Of a stretch of 64,000 nt of DNA, positions 49,743-60,598 are shown one piece after another; position 1 is the stretch's first letter; every line of letters begins with the position of its first letter. The notes under the pieces were generated by a model that ran no database searches, was not told the DNA's origin, and worked only from the letters and a program-made list of their open reading frames with translations. A program made the position numbers and the translations under genes. Source of the DNA: Leptodontidium sp. MPI-SDFR-AT-0119 (taxonomy: Eukaryota; Ascomycota; Leotiomycetes; Helotiales; Leptodontidiaceae); contig JAHLEZ010000003.1 in the NCBI GenBank assembly GCA_020726505.1, forward strand, positions 992,001 through 1,056,000, given 5' to 3'.

Positions 49743-52142
49743 ATGGCTCCTTAGCTAGATGTACTCCTCTAGCGGCCCAAAGACCTTTGCAAGATTCCTA
49801 CGCCTATATATAACACTCAATATAACCCCTACGAGCCTTAAAATCAAGATCTTCCTCTCGACTACTCGCCGTATAGCTTTAGAGAGCCTCTATGGGACGA
49901 TCGGCTAGTAGTTGTGGCTAATTTACCTCCTAGAAAGAGCCTGGCGCCTGTGCCTAAACGACTACAAACTTAATGGGTATGGCAGCTTGGATACTTCTTA
50001 ATTAAAGCTAATAAGCCTAAAAAGCCTACTTTTTAGTCTTGTAAACGCTATATATATTTATCTAGTTTGCTATTACTTTTTGAGTCTAATTTCTAGGTCA
50101 CTATAATACTACCTTTAGTAAATACAAGGAGTTTACCTTCTTTTCTAATACACTCCGAAACGTCCAAAACCACTTATTCACAGTCTATTACCTTGATCGT
50201 GGTAGCGATACTTTTAGACTCCCTCCTTTACCTTTAAATCCATAGGAAATCCAAGGAGTACAAGCTTCTAGGGTTATTGATAGAGAATATACTAAAATCA
50301 TACTATTTCGCCATCTAGAGTTTAAGAACGCCTTCCTCTAGTGGGTTATTATAGACAGTATTAAACACTAAAAGGCTGTCTCGCTATACTTTAAAAAATT
50401 ATTATATATCGCTAATTCTACTACTACCAAAGTTCTCCTTGATTTAGCCTTAACTATAGCTCAATAAATACACGATATATTTATATTCTTTGAGCCTCAA
50501 GTTATACAAGAGCTCCAAGCCGCTAAGTCAAAGATATACGTCTCTTTTGATGGCTAGGGGTCTAAAGGAGAGAGGCTAAGTGTTATTGCGGCTGTAGTTT
50601 ATTTCATTAACTCCTCAAATACAGCTATTACACGCCTAATTAGGCTGTTAGAGCTTCTAAAGCACAGCAAGACTAGTGTTAGTAATACGAACCTCTCCGT
50701 ACTACTACTTCTGTTCACTTTCTTAGATCAAGCTTTAGTACTTCTCTTACTTCTCACGCGATTTAGTATCACTTCTTCGCGCCTTAGTTACTTCGTCCTT
50801 GATAACGCAACTAATAATAATACTACACTTATAAAGCTTAGCAAGAGCCTTCAATTCGACCCTAAGGAACGGAGATTACGTTATATTAGTCACGTTATTA
50901 ATTTAATCGCTAAGTAATACCTTTTTGGCCAAGATTCCACGAGTTTTAAAGACGAATATATAGCTAGAGGGCTAAAGCAAAAGAGAGCTTTATAGAGGCG
51001 TCGCGGAGAGCTTAAAAAGCTATATAACTTAGTAGTACACATTATGGCGTCTAGAAAGAGGACTAAGTTATTCTTAGATTTATAGAAGGAATATAACATA
51101 GGGGTAGCCACTAGCAAGCAATAGAAGGTCGTTTTAGATAGAGGAATACGCTAGAACGCCTCATATTACATAATTCAACGTGCTCTCCACCTACGAGAGG
51201 CTCTTAATATGTACGCTTATAGACTACGACTTTCTAAGGAGGCTTTTGATCTAGAAGTCTTTTAAAACGACTACCTTAGCGACGATAAATAAAAAGCTCT
51301 CACTTTAATAGTAGACTACTTAGCGCCTCTATTTCACTTTACAAAAAGCCTAAAAAGAAACGCCAATCTCCAAGAAGGTGGCAAACACACGTCAAATAGA
51401 GCTCTATAGGAAATTCTACTTATATTTAAACACATACTCTCTCACTTTAAGGCTCTCAAATTGAAGGCAAAGAATAGCGAATTTAACAACTACAAAAGCA
51501 TATAAAGCTCGATTACACACGCCTAGGGGAAGACTAAAGAATACTATTCAAAAACAGACGCTTTAATAGCTTAAATAGCTACGCTAGTACTCTACCCTCA
51601 ATAGAAATGGGCCTACTTTAATCAACATTAGAATACCCCTTCAATGGCTCGATTCGTCAGGGAAGGGAAAGCTAAGCTACGAAGCCTCTAACTACAAGAG
51701 TACAAAGATTTAGGTGGCCCTGCCGCAAGGAACGAAGTATCTCCTAAACCTCTAGCTAAGTGTTCTTATATAGACTCTGTTCTTAATTAACTAGCGCCGG
51801 CGCTACCTTTAGCCTCTCGTAACAGGTCCTTGACTCGCAAAGATCAGTTGACTTAGTACCTTGAAGAAGCACTAATAGATCAGTCTCTTATAGCGTATTA
51901 GTTGTCAAAAGAGGCCCAGTGGCCACAGCTTTTTTAAATGGCTTTTGATTTCCTTTCTATACTTACAATAAGTATAAAGTGTGAACGTGTCTTTTCTTCT
52001 TGTGCTTTATAGACTACTCTATATAGCTCAAAACTCACTAGTACTATACTGTGGCACTAGGAATGCCTAAAGAATTGGCAAAGGAGAGGTGCTATACAAT
52101 TAGAGAGATCTTAGAATGTTGTACCTATCGATTTCAGTAAAT
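49743..52142 (+). pseudogene. hAT transposase, nonsense-riddled
   Basis: The first part (ATG 49743 to about 50,075) holds WVWQLGYFLIKANKPKKPTF, a BED-finger-like start. The frame then changes once between about 50,070 and 50,095 (indel or intron). From about 50,095 to 52,140 a single frame is indel-free: KSKIYVSFDG then a stop where Trp is expected; FVLDNATNNNTTLIKLSKSL with PKERRLRY, the hAT core; and the C-terminal dimerisation segment SIKCERVFSSCAL. About two dozen in-frame stops, mostly TAG, fall at expected Gln or Trp positions. Confidence 0.88.
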
Positions 52143-52258
52143 AAACTCTTTTTGGACTAGCTTATAAGCTGCTTATAAGCATATCAGCTAAGCCAATCAG
52201 CTGTCGATTTCCTGTAAGCCATTCAGCTGGATTCTTAGCTCAGCTGATGACTGACTGA

Positions 52259-52278
52259 CTGACTTATCGAATGGCCTG
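52259..52278 (-). repeat. hAT terminal inverted repeat, right
   Basis: On the minus strand reads CAGGCCATTCGATAAGTCAG, the partner of the left terminal repeat. Confidence 0.88.
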
Positions 52279-52286
52279 TACACCGA
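52279..52286. repeat. hAT target-site duplication, right copy
   Basis: TACACCGA, identical to 49300-49307. Confidence 0.9.
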
Positions 52287-53329
52287 CGGCCAAAATTAAA
52301 AATAGAACCGGCTTCAAAACTCGATTGCATACCCAGCTACAGAAATATCCAGTCTCCGAGCGCGGGAAGGTGCATTCCCAGATCACTCCGAGGTGAGACC
52401 CCTCAAATTCCCCTCGTGCAACATGAATTTGCAAACAAATGCTGCTTTCTTGACCTAGCACATCTGTCACTAACATCTGAGTATATGGCGACTCAAACAA
52501 GCCTAAATGCATCGATTAGAGACTTCTGTCTAACTTTGAATTTTAAGCAACTGACATCTTGGCTATGGCCGAAATCTGATTAAAGTCGGGTTTTTAGTTG
52601 GGGTGTGATGCTTACGTATTTCCATTTTACTCGTCCTCAGAGTTTCATCGAGTAGATTCCGTATAAGATTCGACGTACTCCTATCGAAAGTTCCTGCTCA
52701 ATTCCTCGCAAATTCAGTTTCGTTTACTTCGAAGGACTTCGCTGATGCAGCCGATGCAAAGATCCGTCTGCACTGGATCCAGGAAACATTGGCAGGGTCA
52801 CAACATTCCGATATGCAGGTACTTTTATCACACCCAAGATGAACAAACGCATTTGTTCGAGATAGAAGTCATGCCACTCTTGCTGCTCTGCCACCCAAAG
52901 CTGCTCTCAAGCTAAATCTTAGCGTGAGGGTCTGGATATCCCAGCTTGTATGCTGAGTTCTTTCACCATCGAAGTTCGGCCCATCGCCTACCATCAGTTC
53001 AGCCAAGGTATGAGGCGATAATGAGCCATTCACGGTCCGCTGCATCGAAATGTCGGTCTTGGCCTTTCTCATATGCTGGTCTCCTTCTCTTCCCTAGATC
53101 ATGCATGCTTTGAAACCGAAGGATCTCTCGTATCTGCAGAAGTGGATGAAAAGATAAGTGTTGGGGAAACCAGAACATGGATGATTCCACAAGGTATTGA
53201 AAGGTCTCAGGACATAAAGAGATCATCTTGTTCACTCTAAGCATTCCCAACTATCCCACTCCACATTCGTTTTTCGAACCAATCCACTTGTTCATACGTT
53301 GCCCCTCCCCAAATTTCCCGACTTTCATA
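52287..53329. other. Intergenic
   Basis: About 1 kb between the hAT element and the Ser/Thr-rich protein gene; promoter of the latter. No gene recognised. Confidence 0.45.
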
Positions 53330-54786
53330 ATGAAGCTTCAAGTCGTGATACCTGTAGCTTTGCTAGGCTTCAAGTATGTTTCCTCTACATTGTAATGTAT
53401 GTTCACGCTGACAAGTCATCCAGGGCCCAGTTCGTGGTGGCTCAAGAACCCTCGTATGGGTACAACACTGGATGTGGATGTACGGACATTGTAACTACCA
53501 CCGTTTATGTCTCTGGCACATGCTTTCCTTCTCAGGAGACATCAACCGCACTTGGCACTGCAGTGAGCCCAAGCACTTCCGATACGGCCATCGAGACCAC
53601 GAGCACAAAATTCATCACAGTCACTTCGCCATTCCCTACGGCCACTTCGTCCTCCAGGGTAACCGATACCAGCACCCGTGTCACAAGTACCGTCCAGAGC
53701 ACAATTACCATCGAAGAGCCCGAGGAGTCCGGCACGGAAACACCTTCTACTTCTGCATCAATTCTCAAATCCTCTCCATCCGAAACTTCCACCGAAACCC
53801 AGAGCAGCGAGACAGACACACCAAGCTCGGCGCTAACAACAGCTCTCGATGAGTCCACTTCTAGAGCAACAGCAACAGCAACAGCAACAACCGAATTCGC
53901 AACCTCGTCCTCGACGTCGGGCAGCAGCTCCTCTACCAGCAGCGAAGTCGAATCTATTCCAGCTTCGAGCACCTTCACATATTCAGCCACCTCTAAATTC
54001 CCAACAGAGTCAACTTCTAGCCCGCAATCCACCCCTCCAACCAGTGACCTCTCGACCCTCTCCATTTCAAGTATCGACACAACGACTTCAACTGCTGGCG
54101 GCATTGTGGTCACACCTATTCCCACATTTTCAGATTTCCCAACATCAACCTCGAGTTCCGAAACCAACTCTGGAGAAGTTACTTTCTCGGAATCTTCGAC
54201 GGAGACACTGGCTAGCACGTCCACAAGCGTAACCGAGTCCGTTACCACCATTGGAGAGTCGAGTGCCTTCACCACGATATCTGCTTCCTCTTTCAACTGC
54301 ACTCACCATGCCACACTTCCTCTGACAACACAAACCAATGAAGGACAGTTCACAACAACATCGTTGGGAGGAGACGTTCCCACAGACACTGCCTCCTGGG
54401 ACTTCACCGATACTTACACTGTCCCTTATCCCAGCAACTCATCAACTTCAACCAGCCCTTTGGCCACCGCCACAGATGCAGGACAGTTCACTACCGCCTC
54501 ATCTCTCGACTTGACAACAACTTCCGAGAGCTCAGCCTTCTCTCCCTACTCCTCTGGCGTCACTGTCCTGCCAACAATCACAGACACATTCTCTGTGGTG
54601 CCAACTTTCACCGTGCCATCGCCAACCGATGAATCTTCCATCTCGGCACCAACTGATACCACAGTCCCACTGCCATCTTACCCGACATATGGGTATGACA
54701 CCCCGGCTGCTATTCATGGCGACGAAGCTCCAACGACCCTCAGAAAGGCTCGCAAGAGCCTTCGCCATGTACTCCATGTTGAGTAA
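53330..54786 (+). CDS. Secreted Ser/Thr-rich surface protein
   Basis: Exon 1 53330-53373 and exon 2 53424-54786 join in phase, giving 468 residues. The N-terminus MKLQVVIPVALLGF then AQFVVAQ is a signal-peptide-like leader. A short Cys cluster (GCGCTDIVTTTVYVSGTC, about residues 30-47) is followed by ~400 residues dominated by Ser, Thr, Pro and Ala, fit for heavy O-glycosylation. A GQFTT motif recurs twice (about 350 and 390). The C-terminus is basic (RKARKSLRHVLHVE) with no hydrophobic GPI signal. Likely wall-associated or extracellular; the family is not recognised. The first splice is decisive for the start. Confidence 0.8.
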
Positions 54787-56222
54787 TCATCAGAAGATAT
54801 AAGTAAGAATGCTTTTTCTGATCTCAGCATTCGAACATGTATTTATTAAAATGAGCAGTCATACATGCATGCTCCACAGCTGAAAGTAGCTGGATCTTGA
54901 CATCTGCCCGATTGGAAGTTGTCAGATTTTGACAGCTGCTGGACTGAGTGGATTGCTTGTGGTGGAAAATGTAGGGGATTAGATGGTGGTAGAGAATGAG
55001 AAAAAACGATGGTGTATCTCGGAGTTTCTTTGCCTCGCAACCCAAGTGAACCTGACCATGACACTTTCCTTGCTTGTGCACTCGGCCAAGTTTTTTCAAT
55101 CAGTTCGGCATTGTGAGCAAAATGATCTTATCCCATCCCATCATCATGGATCATGTTTAAAATCGGACTCCGACAATATGCCCGAAGGGGGGTTTTTCCC
55201 CCGCTACAAACTCCGATGACCTTTTACAGTTTGCGAGATGATCGTTCCTGCTGAGGAGGTCCTTTCCGAGGAGTCAAGGCTGTGGAGATGCGAGATGCTG
55301 ACCCTCATGCAGCTCGGAGAATGTATTCGCAAGCGACCACCCACCTAAAACATACCAGCGCATCTGTTTCATTAGGGGGGCTGGGATTCAAGCTTGTCTA
55401 CTTTTCTTGTAATTACCCAGTGCCGAATATGGACTCTCATCTTTTCCCTTTGTTGACTCTCAGAAATCGGGAGAGAATGATGACAGAATATTAAGGATGC
55501 GCCAGCTCTTGAGAGAAGCTTTGAACATGATCTGGCCTTCGTAGATGCTGCTGCTGGCCAGTGATTCCTTCGAAATATGTGGTATCCTATAGAATCATTC
55601 GAAATCAAGCATAAGCAAGAGGTTTTCGGAGTTTAAACCCTTTCTTTCGGGTCATAATGCTCTTCTTTGCTAAAACTGTTCTCTCTCCTTTCACCGAAAT
55701 GTATTGATGTCAGCTCGCTGCATCAAGGCAAGCAGGCTGAAGATAAGGAGAGCGCCATCATTAAACCCCACAGAAGATCTGGAGGTGCATGAGAAGGCAG
55801 CACCTGCAACCTCTGCACTAATTTTTATGATCTCATTGGTCCGTTCTTCCGAGCCCTTTGGAGATCCGAAGACTGCATTCTCATAATTTCATGGGTTCGT
55901 TTGTGACGCAGGCTTATACCCGAAAGTTTCCAAGAACGCAGGGCAGGCTTATGATCCATTTCAGGGGTGTTGAGGCGCTCTGTAGCTGAGCTGGTAAGCC
56001 ACGGCTAGTGCTATGCCTCATTGATGAGCTTTGTTGACTTTGATGATGTATTCAGGAGAGAAACCTAGGAAAGATGTATAAGTTCAGCTGTTCCTATCTG
56101 AAGTCGGGGTTTTCGGTCGACTCATCACATCAGCTCAGATAGATCTGTCGTTAAAATACTTCAACCAAAGGCCTTCCTTGTCAAAGTTCTTTACTTCACT
56201 TGCAACTTTCAAAACTATCAAA
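54787..56222. other. Intergenic
   Basis: 1.4 kb with several short ORFs of no recognisable content; 3' flank of the surface protein gene and promoter of the SDR gene. Confidence 0.45.
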
Positions 56223-57448
56223 ATGCCTTCCTTCAACAAAAACGCCACAGGTAATGAAGTCGTAGCTGCCTTCGCCTCTTCTCTCGTCGGCAAAACAAGT
56301 AAATCTCCCTCTTTTTGACTCACAAGCAATGGTACTGACATTCTCAGTCCTCATCACCGGTCCGAGTTCCGGTTCCATGGGTGCTGAAACCGCCCTCTCC
56401 CTCGCAACAGGCAACCCCTCAACCATCCTCCTCATTGGCCGCACCTCGTCTAAAGTCCTCCCCGTCCTCTCAAAAATCTCCGCCCTAAACCCTTTCATCA
56501 CCACCAAATTCATCACCTGCGACTTAGCATCTCAAGCCTCAATCCGCACCGCCGCCGCCGAGATCAACTCTGCCGTCTCCAAAATAGACTACGTCTTCAA
56601 TACTGCTGGTGTAATGGCCGTGCCTACTTACCAGACTTCACAAGAGGGCATCGAGATGCAGTTTGCAAGTAACCATGTGGGACACTTCTTGTTGACGAAT
56701 TTGATTATGCCTAGGATCCTGGAGGCTGGAGAGGGAAGTCGCATTGTGAATGTTTCGAGTACGGGATTTGAGATGGGAGGGGAAATTATGAGGACGTTAA
56801 TTTTGATGCATGCACTTCCACTCCCTAATTTCGTAGGTAATCATGTTGACTTTCATCTAGGGGGGCAAGACGTATGATTGCTGGGTAGCATACGCACAAT
56901 CCAAGACGGCGAATGTGCTCTTCGCTGCTGCACTTGCTGATAAATTGAAGAGCAAGGGTATCCAGTCATTTGCTCTTCAGCCAGGAGGTATGCATCTCCA
57001 TTGTTTGGCTCATTTCGACTTTGGAGATGACCTAGCTAACATCCATCAGTCGTGATGGAATCCAACCTTTCCGCTCACCTGACGCCAGAAATATGGGGAA
57101 CGGTCATGAAAGTGCTCGAAGCCTCGACAGGAGGCGATCCCACGAAGATGGAAACACCGAAGACCTTGCAAGAAGGCTGTGCAACATCATTGGTTGCTGC
57201 GCTGGACCTCTCAATTGCAGGTACGCTTGCGCTATTTTGTATTGAACGCTGCGCGGCCTTGATCTACCTAGGCCTTTGGAGTTTGGCATTTGAACGATCT
57301 TTATACTAACTGTGTTGCAGATCAGTCGGGTTCTTTTCTGCAAGATTGTGCTGTGAGACCTGTGATGCAGGATTATGCTCAAGGGAAGGAGAATATTGAT
57401 GAGCTGTGGGCGCTCAGCGAGAAGTTGGTTGGGGAGAAGTTTGCTTAG
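56223..57448 (+). CDS. Short-chain dehydrogenase/reductase, frame conflict inside
   Basis: NAD(P)-dependent oxidoreductase of the SDR family, close to the fungal retinol-dehydrogenase-like group; substrate unknown. N-terminus MPSFNKNATGNEVVAAFASS, intron near 56300, then the cofactor loop TGPSSGSMGAET, DLASQASI, FNTAGVMAVP (NAG motif), and the catalytic YAQSK (about 56,893). Later introns lie near 56,985-57,050 and 57,220-57,319; the end DELWALSEKLVGEKFA precedes TAG at 57448. Between 56,781 and 56,860 the frame does not read cleanly: the expected segment EDVNFDACTSTP lies one frame off and the only matching intron would be 28 nt. Sequence error, recent frameshift or a pseudogene are all possible. 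Confidence 0.7.
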
Positions 57449-57979
57449 TGAGAAGGATGATTATTGAGTATGGGAAAGGGGAAAAGTGGCTATTCAACCT
57501 GTTTGGAGATAATTCTGAGAACAAACATGGCATAATTTTCGTTGAAGTTCTTTGAGAAGACTTTTAAGATGGCCACAATATTTGAGAGGTGATCGCCATC
57601 AACCCCTTTCGAGGTCGCTTGTTAGCGTAGTCTGCTCGGCTAATTCGAGATACTGGTGACGATCACAACAATGACAGTGATGAAGGCTGAAAGCAGTGCA
57701 TTTCTGTTTCGGCATGATCATCGCTGTCTAGTTTTCTCATCCTGACAAACGCCATCCATCTCCCACCTGATCGAAGCGTCAAGTCTAGCCTTGAGGTCAA
57801 ATGTTCTATCTACAAAATTCATCAATGCATAAACACCAACCATCCTTTGTCCAGAGGGAGGCATAATGTCGTCTTCTATGTGCAGCGTTAAAGCCCATCA
57901 ATCATTTATCCATAACGCCACCCAGTTCCACTGTGTCATCCCATCCCATACCGTCCCATTCCATCATCTCAGTCCATGT
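57449..57979. other. Intergenic between convergent genes
   Basis: 531 bp of 3' flanks; CCATCCCAT-type short repeats around 57,935-57,965. Nothing else seen. Confidence 0.5.
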
Positions 57980-59452
57980 TTACCGTCCAATCTTTTCCAA
58001 AGCCAGCCTTAGATCCTTCCCTGGGACCGAATCCAAAACCCGCATGCAATTCCCGCAAGCGCTCAAGCAGCACCATGTGCACCTCCAGCGCTTGTCTGTG
58101 TCTTGTCTCTGGCACATCATGCATGATACCGGGCACACCCTGTTGTTTGACCCCCTCATGAGTTTGTGCGACTGATAGCAATCAAAATGTACCAGATCCA
58201 GCGCGGGTCCTTGGAAGATGGTGCCTTGCGCAGCTGGAGACTGGACTGTAGGGAAGTACGCGGCATGAGAAGCTGGAGATGGGAGGCTCAGAGGTGAGGT
58301 TTTGCCAGAAGATGGTTGAGGAGTGAGGATTCGGGAGGCGGCGAGAGGTTTCTGTGGTTGCGGCGAGCTCATGACAACAGTTTCGGAAGCGATGATAAGA
58401 GAGCCGCTACCGTCTCGAAAATGAGCTGCAAGGAGATCGTTTCTGACTGGTGGATCATTCTCTGGCGTGGGTGCGGTGGGGGCTACGATTGTGGCATCAC
58501 TGCTACCGTGACTGATGGCTAGACTTCGAGACTCGGATTTGCGAGGGACGAGAGGAGGCTTGTCGTCTGGAGGTGTAAAGGGTGAGACGGGTGAGAGTAT
58601 ACTGGGTGTAATAGGTTGCTGTTTGTCGGCCTTGAGGTACTCTGGTGTTGGGAGTCGCTGAACAGAATCGTATGGCTGAGGTGGAGCTGGGGCGGGAGCT
58701 TCATCATAGCTGGAATCCTCCCTCGAGCCCTTCTTCCTCAGCTTCGAGATCTTGTTCCCCATAAATTCTGGCTGTCGAGGAGCAGGTCGAGCTGGCACAG
58801 GTTTTCTTCCCGTTATGCTTCTGGGGAGGTGTGGTCGCTCGGTGGGCTGCTCTTGCCGTCTGGGAGGACTCGCCGTTGAGCCGTTGCTTTTTTGTAATCT
58901 GAGATCTGAGAAAACAATGCTGTGATCGCTTTTCGCGGACCTTCGTCGCCAAATCTCGGTTGGTTGAAGGGCGTTGTCAAAACTCGAAATCGAGTTTGAC
59001 GAGAGCTTGTGTGTTGTTTGTGGTTTCTCGCCATAATTTTGATTTTGGTTTTGATTTTCGCGGTCTTTGTCTTTCGGTGGTAGAGGCGGCGTTGGTCCGC
59101 CCTCTGAATCAACACCACTCAAAGAATCTTTCCTGCTGCTATCCGACAGGCTCCGTGAGACTCCCGGAGAGTCAGAATAGACAGAAGATACGCTGGCTAT
59201 CGATGCAGCTCTTGCAGGTCTCTCGTTCTTGACTTCCCCGCCAACCCCACCACCTACTGGTCGTCGTGGAATCGCCATCGGAGCCTTCACTGCGTCACTG
59301 GGCAAAGGAGGTAGGTCTGTTCTTAAAGACCTCGAGGTCGATGCTGCTGGCGACTTTTCTGATGCAGTTGCAAGTTCTCCAGGTGGTACGGGCAGCACTT
59401 TCGAAAATCGCGAACGGCCTCTACCTGGCGTGGATGGAGAGGGTGAATACAT
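57980..59452 (-). CDS. Unknown protein, disordered with Cys-rich C-terminal module
   Basis: A single-exon gene of 490 residues. The first ~400 residues are Pro/Ser-rich and low complexity (PTPPLPPKDKDREN, RKPVPARPAPRQPEF), with many Ser-Pro sites. The last ~75 residues are compact: a HFDCYQSH segment, CPVSCMMCQ, RWRCTWCCLSACGNC, and a helix DSVPGKDLRLALEKIG. The spacing of ten Cys residues with one His suggests a zinc-binding module, unlike the RING or GATA patterns I know. Function unknown; the module looks constrained compared with the rest. Confidence 0.78.
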   Translation of the reverse strand: MYSPSPSTPGRGRSRFSKVLPVPPGELATASEKSPAASTSRSLRTDLPPLPSDAVKAPMAIPRRPVGGGVGGEVKNERPARAASIASVSSVYSDSPGVSRSLSDSSRKDSLSGVDSEGGPTPPLPPKDKDRENQNQNQNYGEKPQTTHKLSSNSISSFDNALQPTEIWRRRSAKSDHSIVFSDLRLQKSNGSTASPPRRQEQPTERPHLPRSITGRKPVPARPAPRQPEFMGNKISKLRKKGSREDSSYDEAPAPAPPQPYDSVQRLPTPEYLKADKQQPITPSILSPVSPFTPPDDKPPLVPRKSESRSLAISHGSSDATIVAPTAPTPENDPPVRNDLLAAHFRDGSGSLIIASETVVMSSPQPQKPLAASRILTPQPSSGKTSPLSLPSPASHAAYFPTVQSPAAQGTIFQGPALDLVHFDCYQSHKLMRGSNNRVCPVSCMMCQRQDTDKRWRCTWCCLSACGNCMRVLDSVPGKDLRLALEKIGR

Positions 59453-60598
59453 CTTCTTCGGTCTGGCTAGGGACAGCTGGCATGAGCAGAGATAAGTACT
59501 GCTGAGTTGTTCTCGGAGCTTTGCGAATCACTCAGGCAGGGCCACGACCCCAGGTCCACAGTACACAGTCCACGCAAAAGTCTGTTGCAGGCCCCATTCT
59601 GGATTTTTCGATGTTTTAAGAGAATTCTTCTCAGGGGCCCCTCCCGGCTCGTCTGGAACGCTGAAACACCACGATGAATTGGTGGATTATGGGAGGGCAT
59701 CCGAAGGAGCCAGGCATCGAATCACAGCCTCTTCCGCTGCCAGCAACCTAGCGGCTGACATTTATGCATCTGAAGTCGACTTGCTTATTTGTTCGGAGAG
59801 ATAATGCTAGGCCCGCTCGAAATGAGAACTTAGAGGGGGATCCAGGGACCAGCGATGCAGGCGAGAAGAAACAAAATTGCAAAGGGGGGAAACACTCTGT
59901 CATCGTCACCACAGCCAGCAAGTTAGATTGAGACAATAATATCGACATCGACGAGGGCAAGTCGCACCAGTACCAGCGACGGGGAGGGTTGTTGAACCTT
60001 TGGTGATGGTGTCATTGCGATGCGAACACTAGTCAGGGGTTGACGATCATCCTGCGACTGCATCATCCAAACAGGCCGTGTCCCATTTACTGTACGAGAT
60101 CTTCACAGGGAACACGTTTCCAGGTGCAATGATCGGACCTTTTCGTCCCAAAGGCTGAGCCGAATAGCCCAGGCAGACGGACATCATGCGTTTACAGTAA
60201 GAATAGATTGGCTTAGTCACCTCAAACGATCATGCAAGAGAATGGGAGTTAACACACAGATATCAATTGCAAACCGCCGACGATGAAGTGCTGTGTATCT
60301 CAGACATTTAGCACATTGACTTAGTATTTCAAACACCACTTTTCGAATTTATGAGTCTAATTTAAGATATTGGAAAGCTAAGAGAGTGTTCTTTAACTGG
60401 TTGAGTGTTAGTCAAATTCTTTTAATTGAGCAAGAGCAGTAAGCATATCATCACTTGCTGAGCTGGATGCTGCATGGTTAAAAGATATTTGGCGAAAAGT
60501 AACCCAACTTCATGGCAAGCGCTATATCGTGGGAAACAGTCAGAGCTTGTTCGTAAACAATTATCGTTTATCTCGTTAAATCATGATGCGCATAAGTC
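59453..60598. other. Intergenic
   Basis: 1.1 kb: promoter of the Cys-rich gene and 3' flank of the DUF3112 gene. No supported gene. Confidence 0.45.

Larger units (their letters stand above)
49308..52278 (+). mobile_element. hAT-family DNA transposon, 2,971 bp, inactive
   Basis: Bounded by perfect 8-bp target duplications (TACACCGA) and terminal inverted repeats starting CAGGCCAT (17 of 20 positions match). Palindromic decamers GCTTATAAGC occur twice near each end (49418-49427, 49429-49438 and 52160-52169, 52171-52180) and are plausible transposase-binding subterminal repeats. The interior is a decayed transposase on the plus strand. The clean ends show a complete insertion into intergenic DNA between the DUF899 gene and the Ser/Thr-rich protein gene. 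Confidence 0.93.

Noticed and set aside
53840..53895. CAACAG-type repeat as a regulatory microsatellite
   Set aside because: It lies inside the Ser/Thr-rich CDS and encodes Thr/Ala repeats in frame.
53532..54302. 256-codon ORF on the minus strand
   Set aside because: Antisense shadow of the Ser/Thr-rich surface protein; Val/Glu-rich only because it mirrors TCN/ACN codons.
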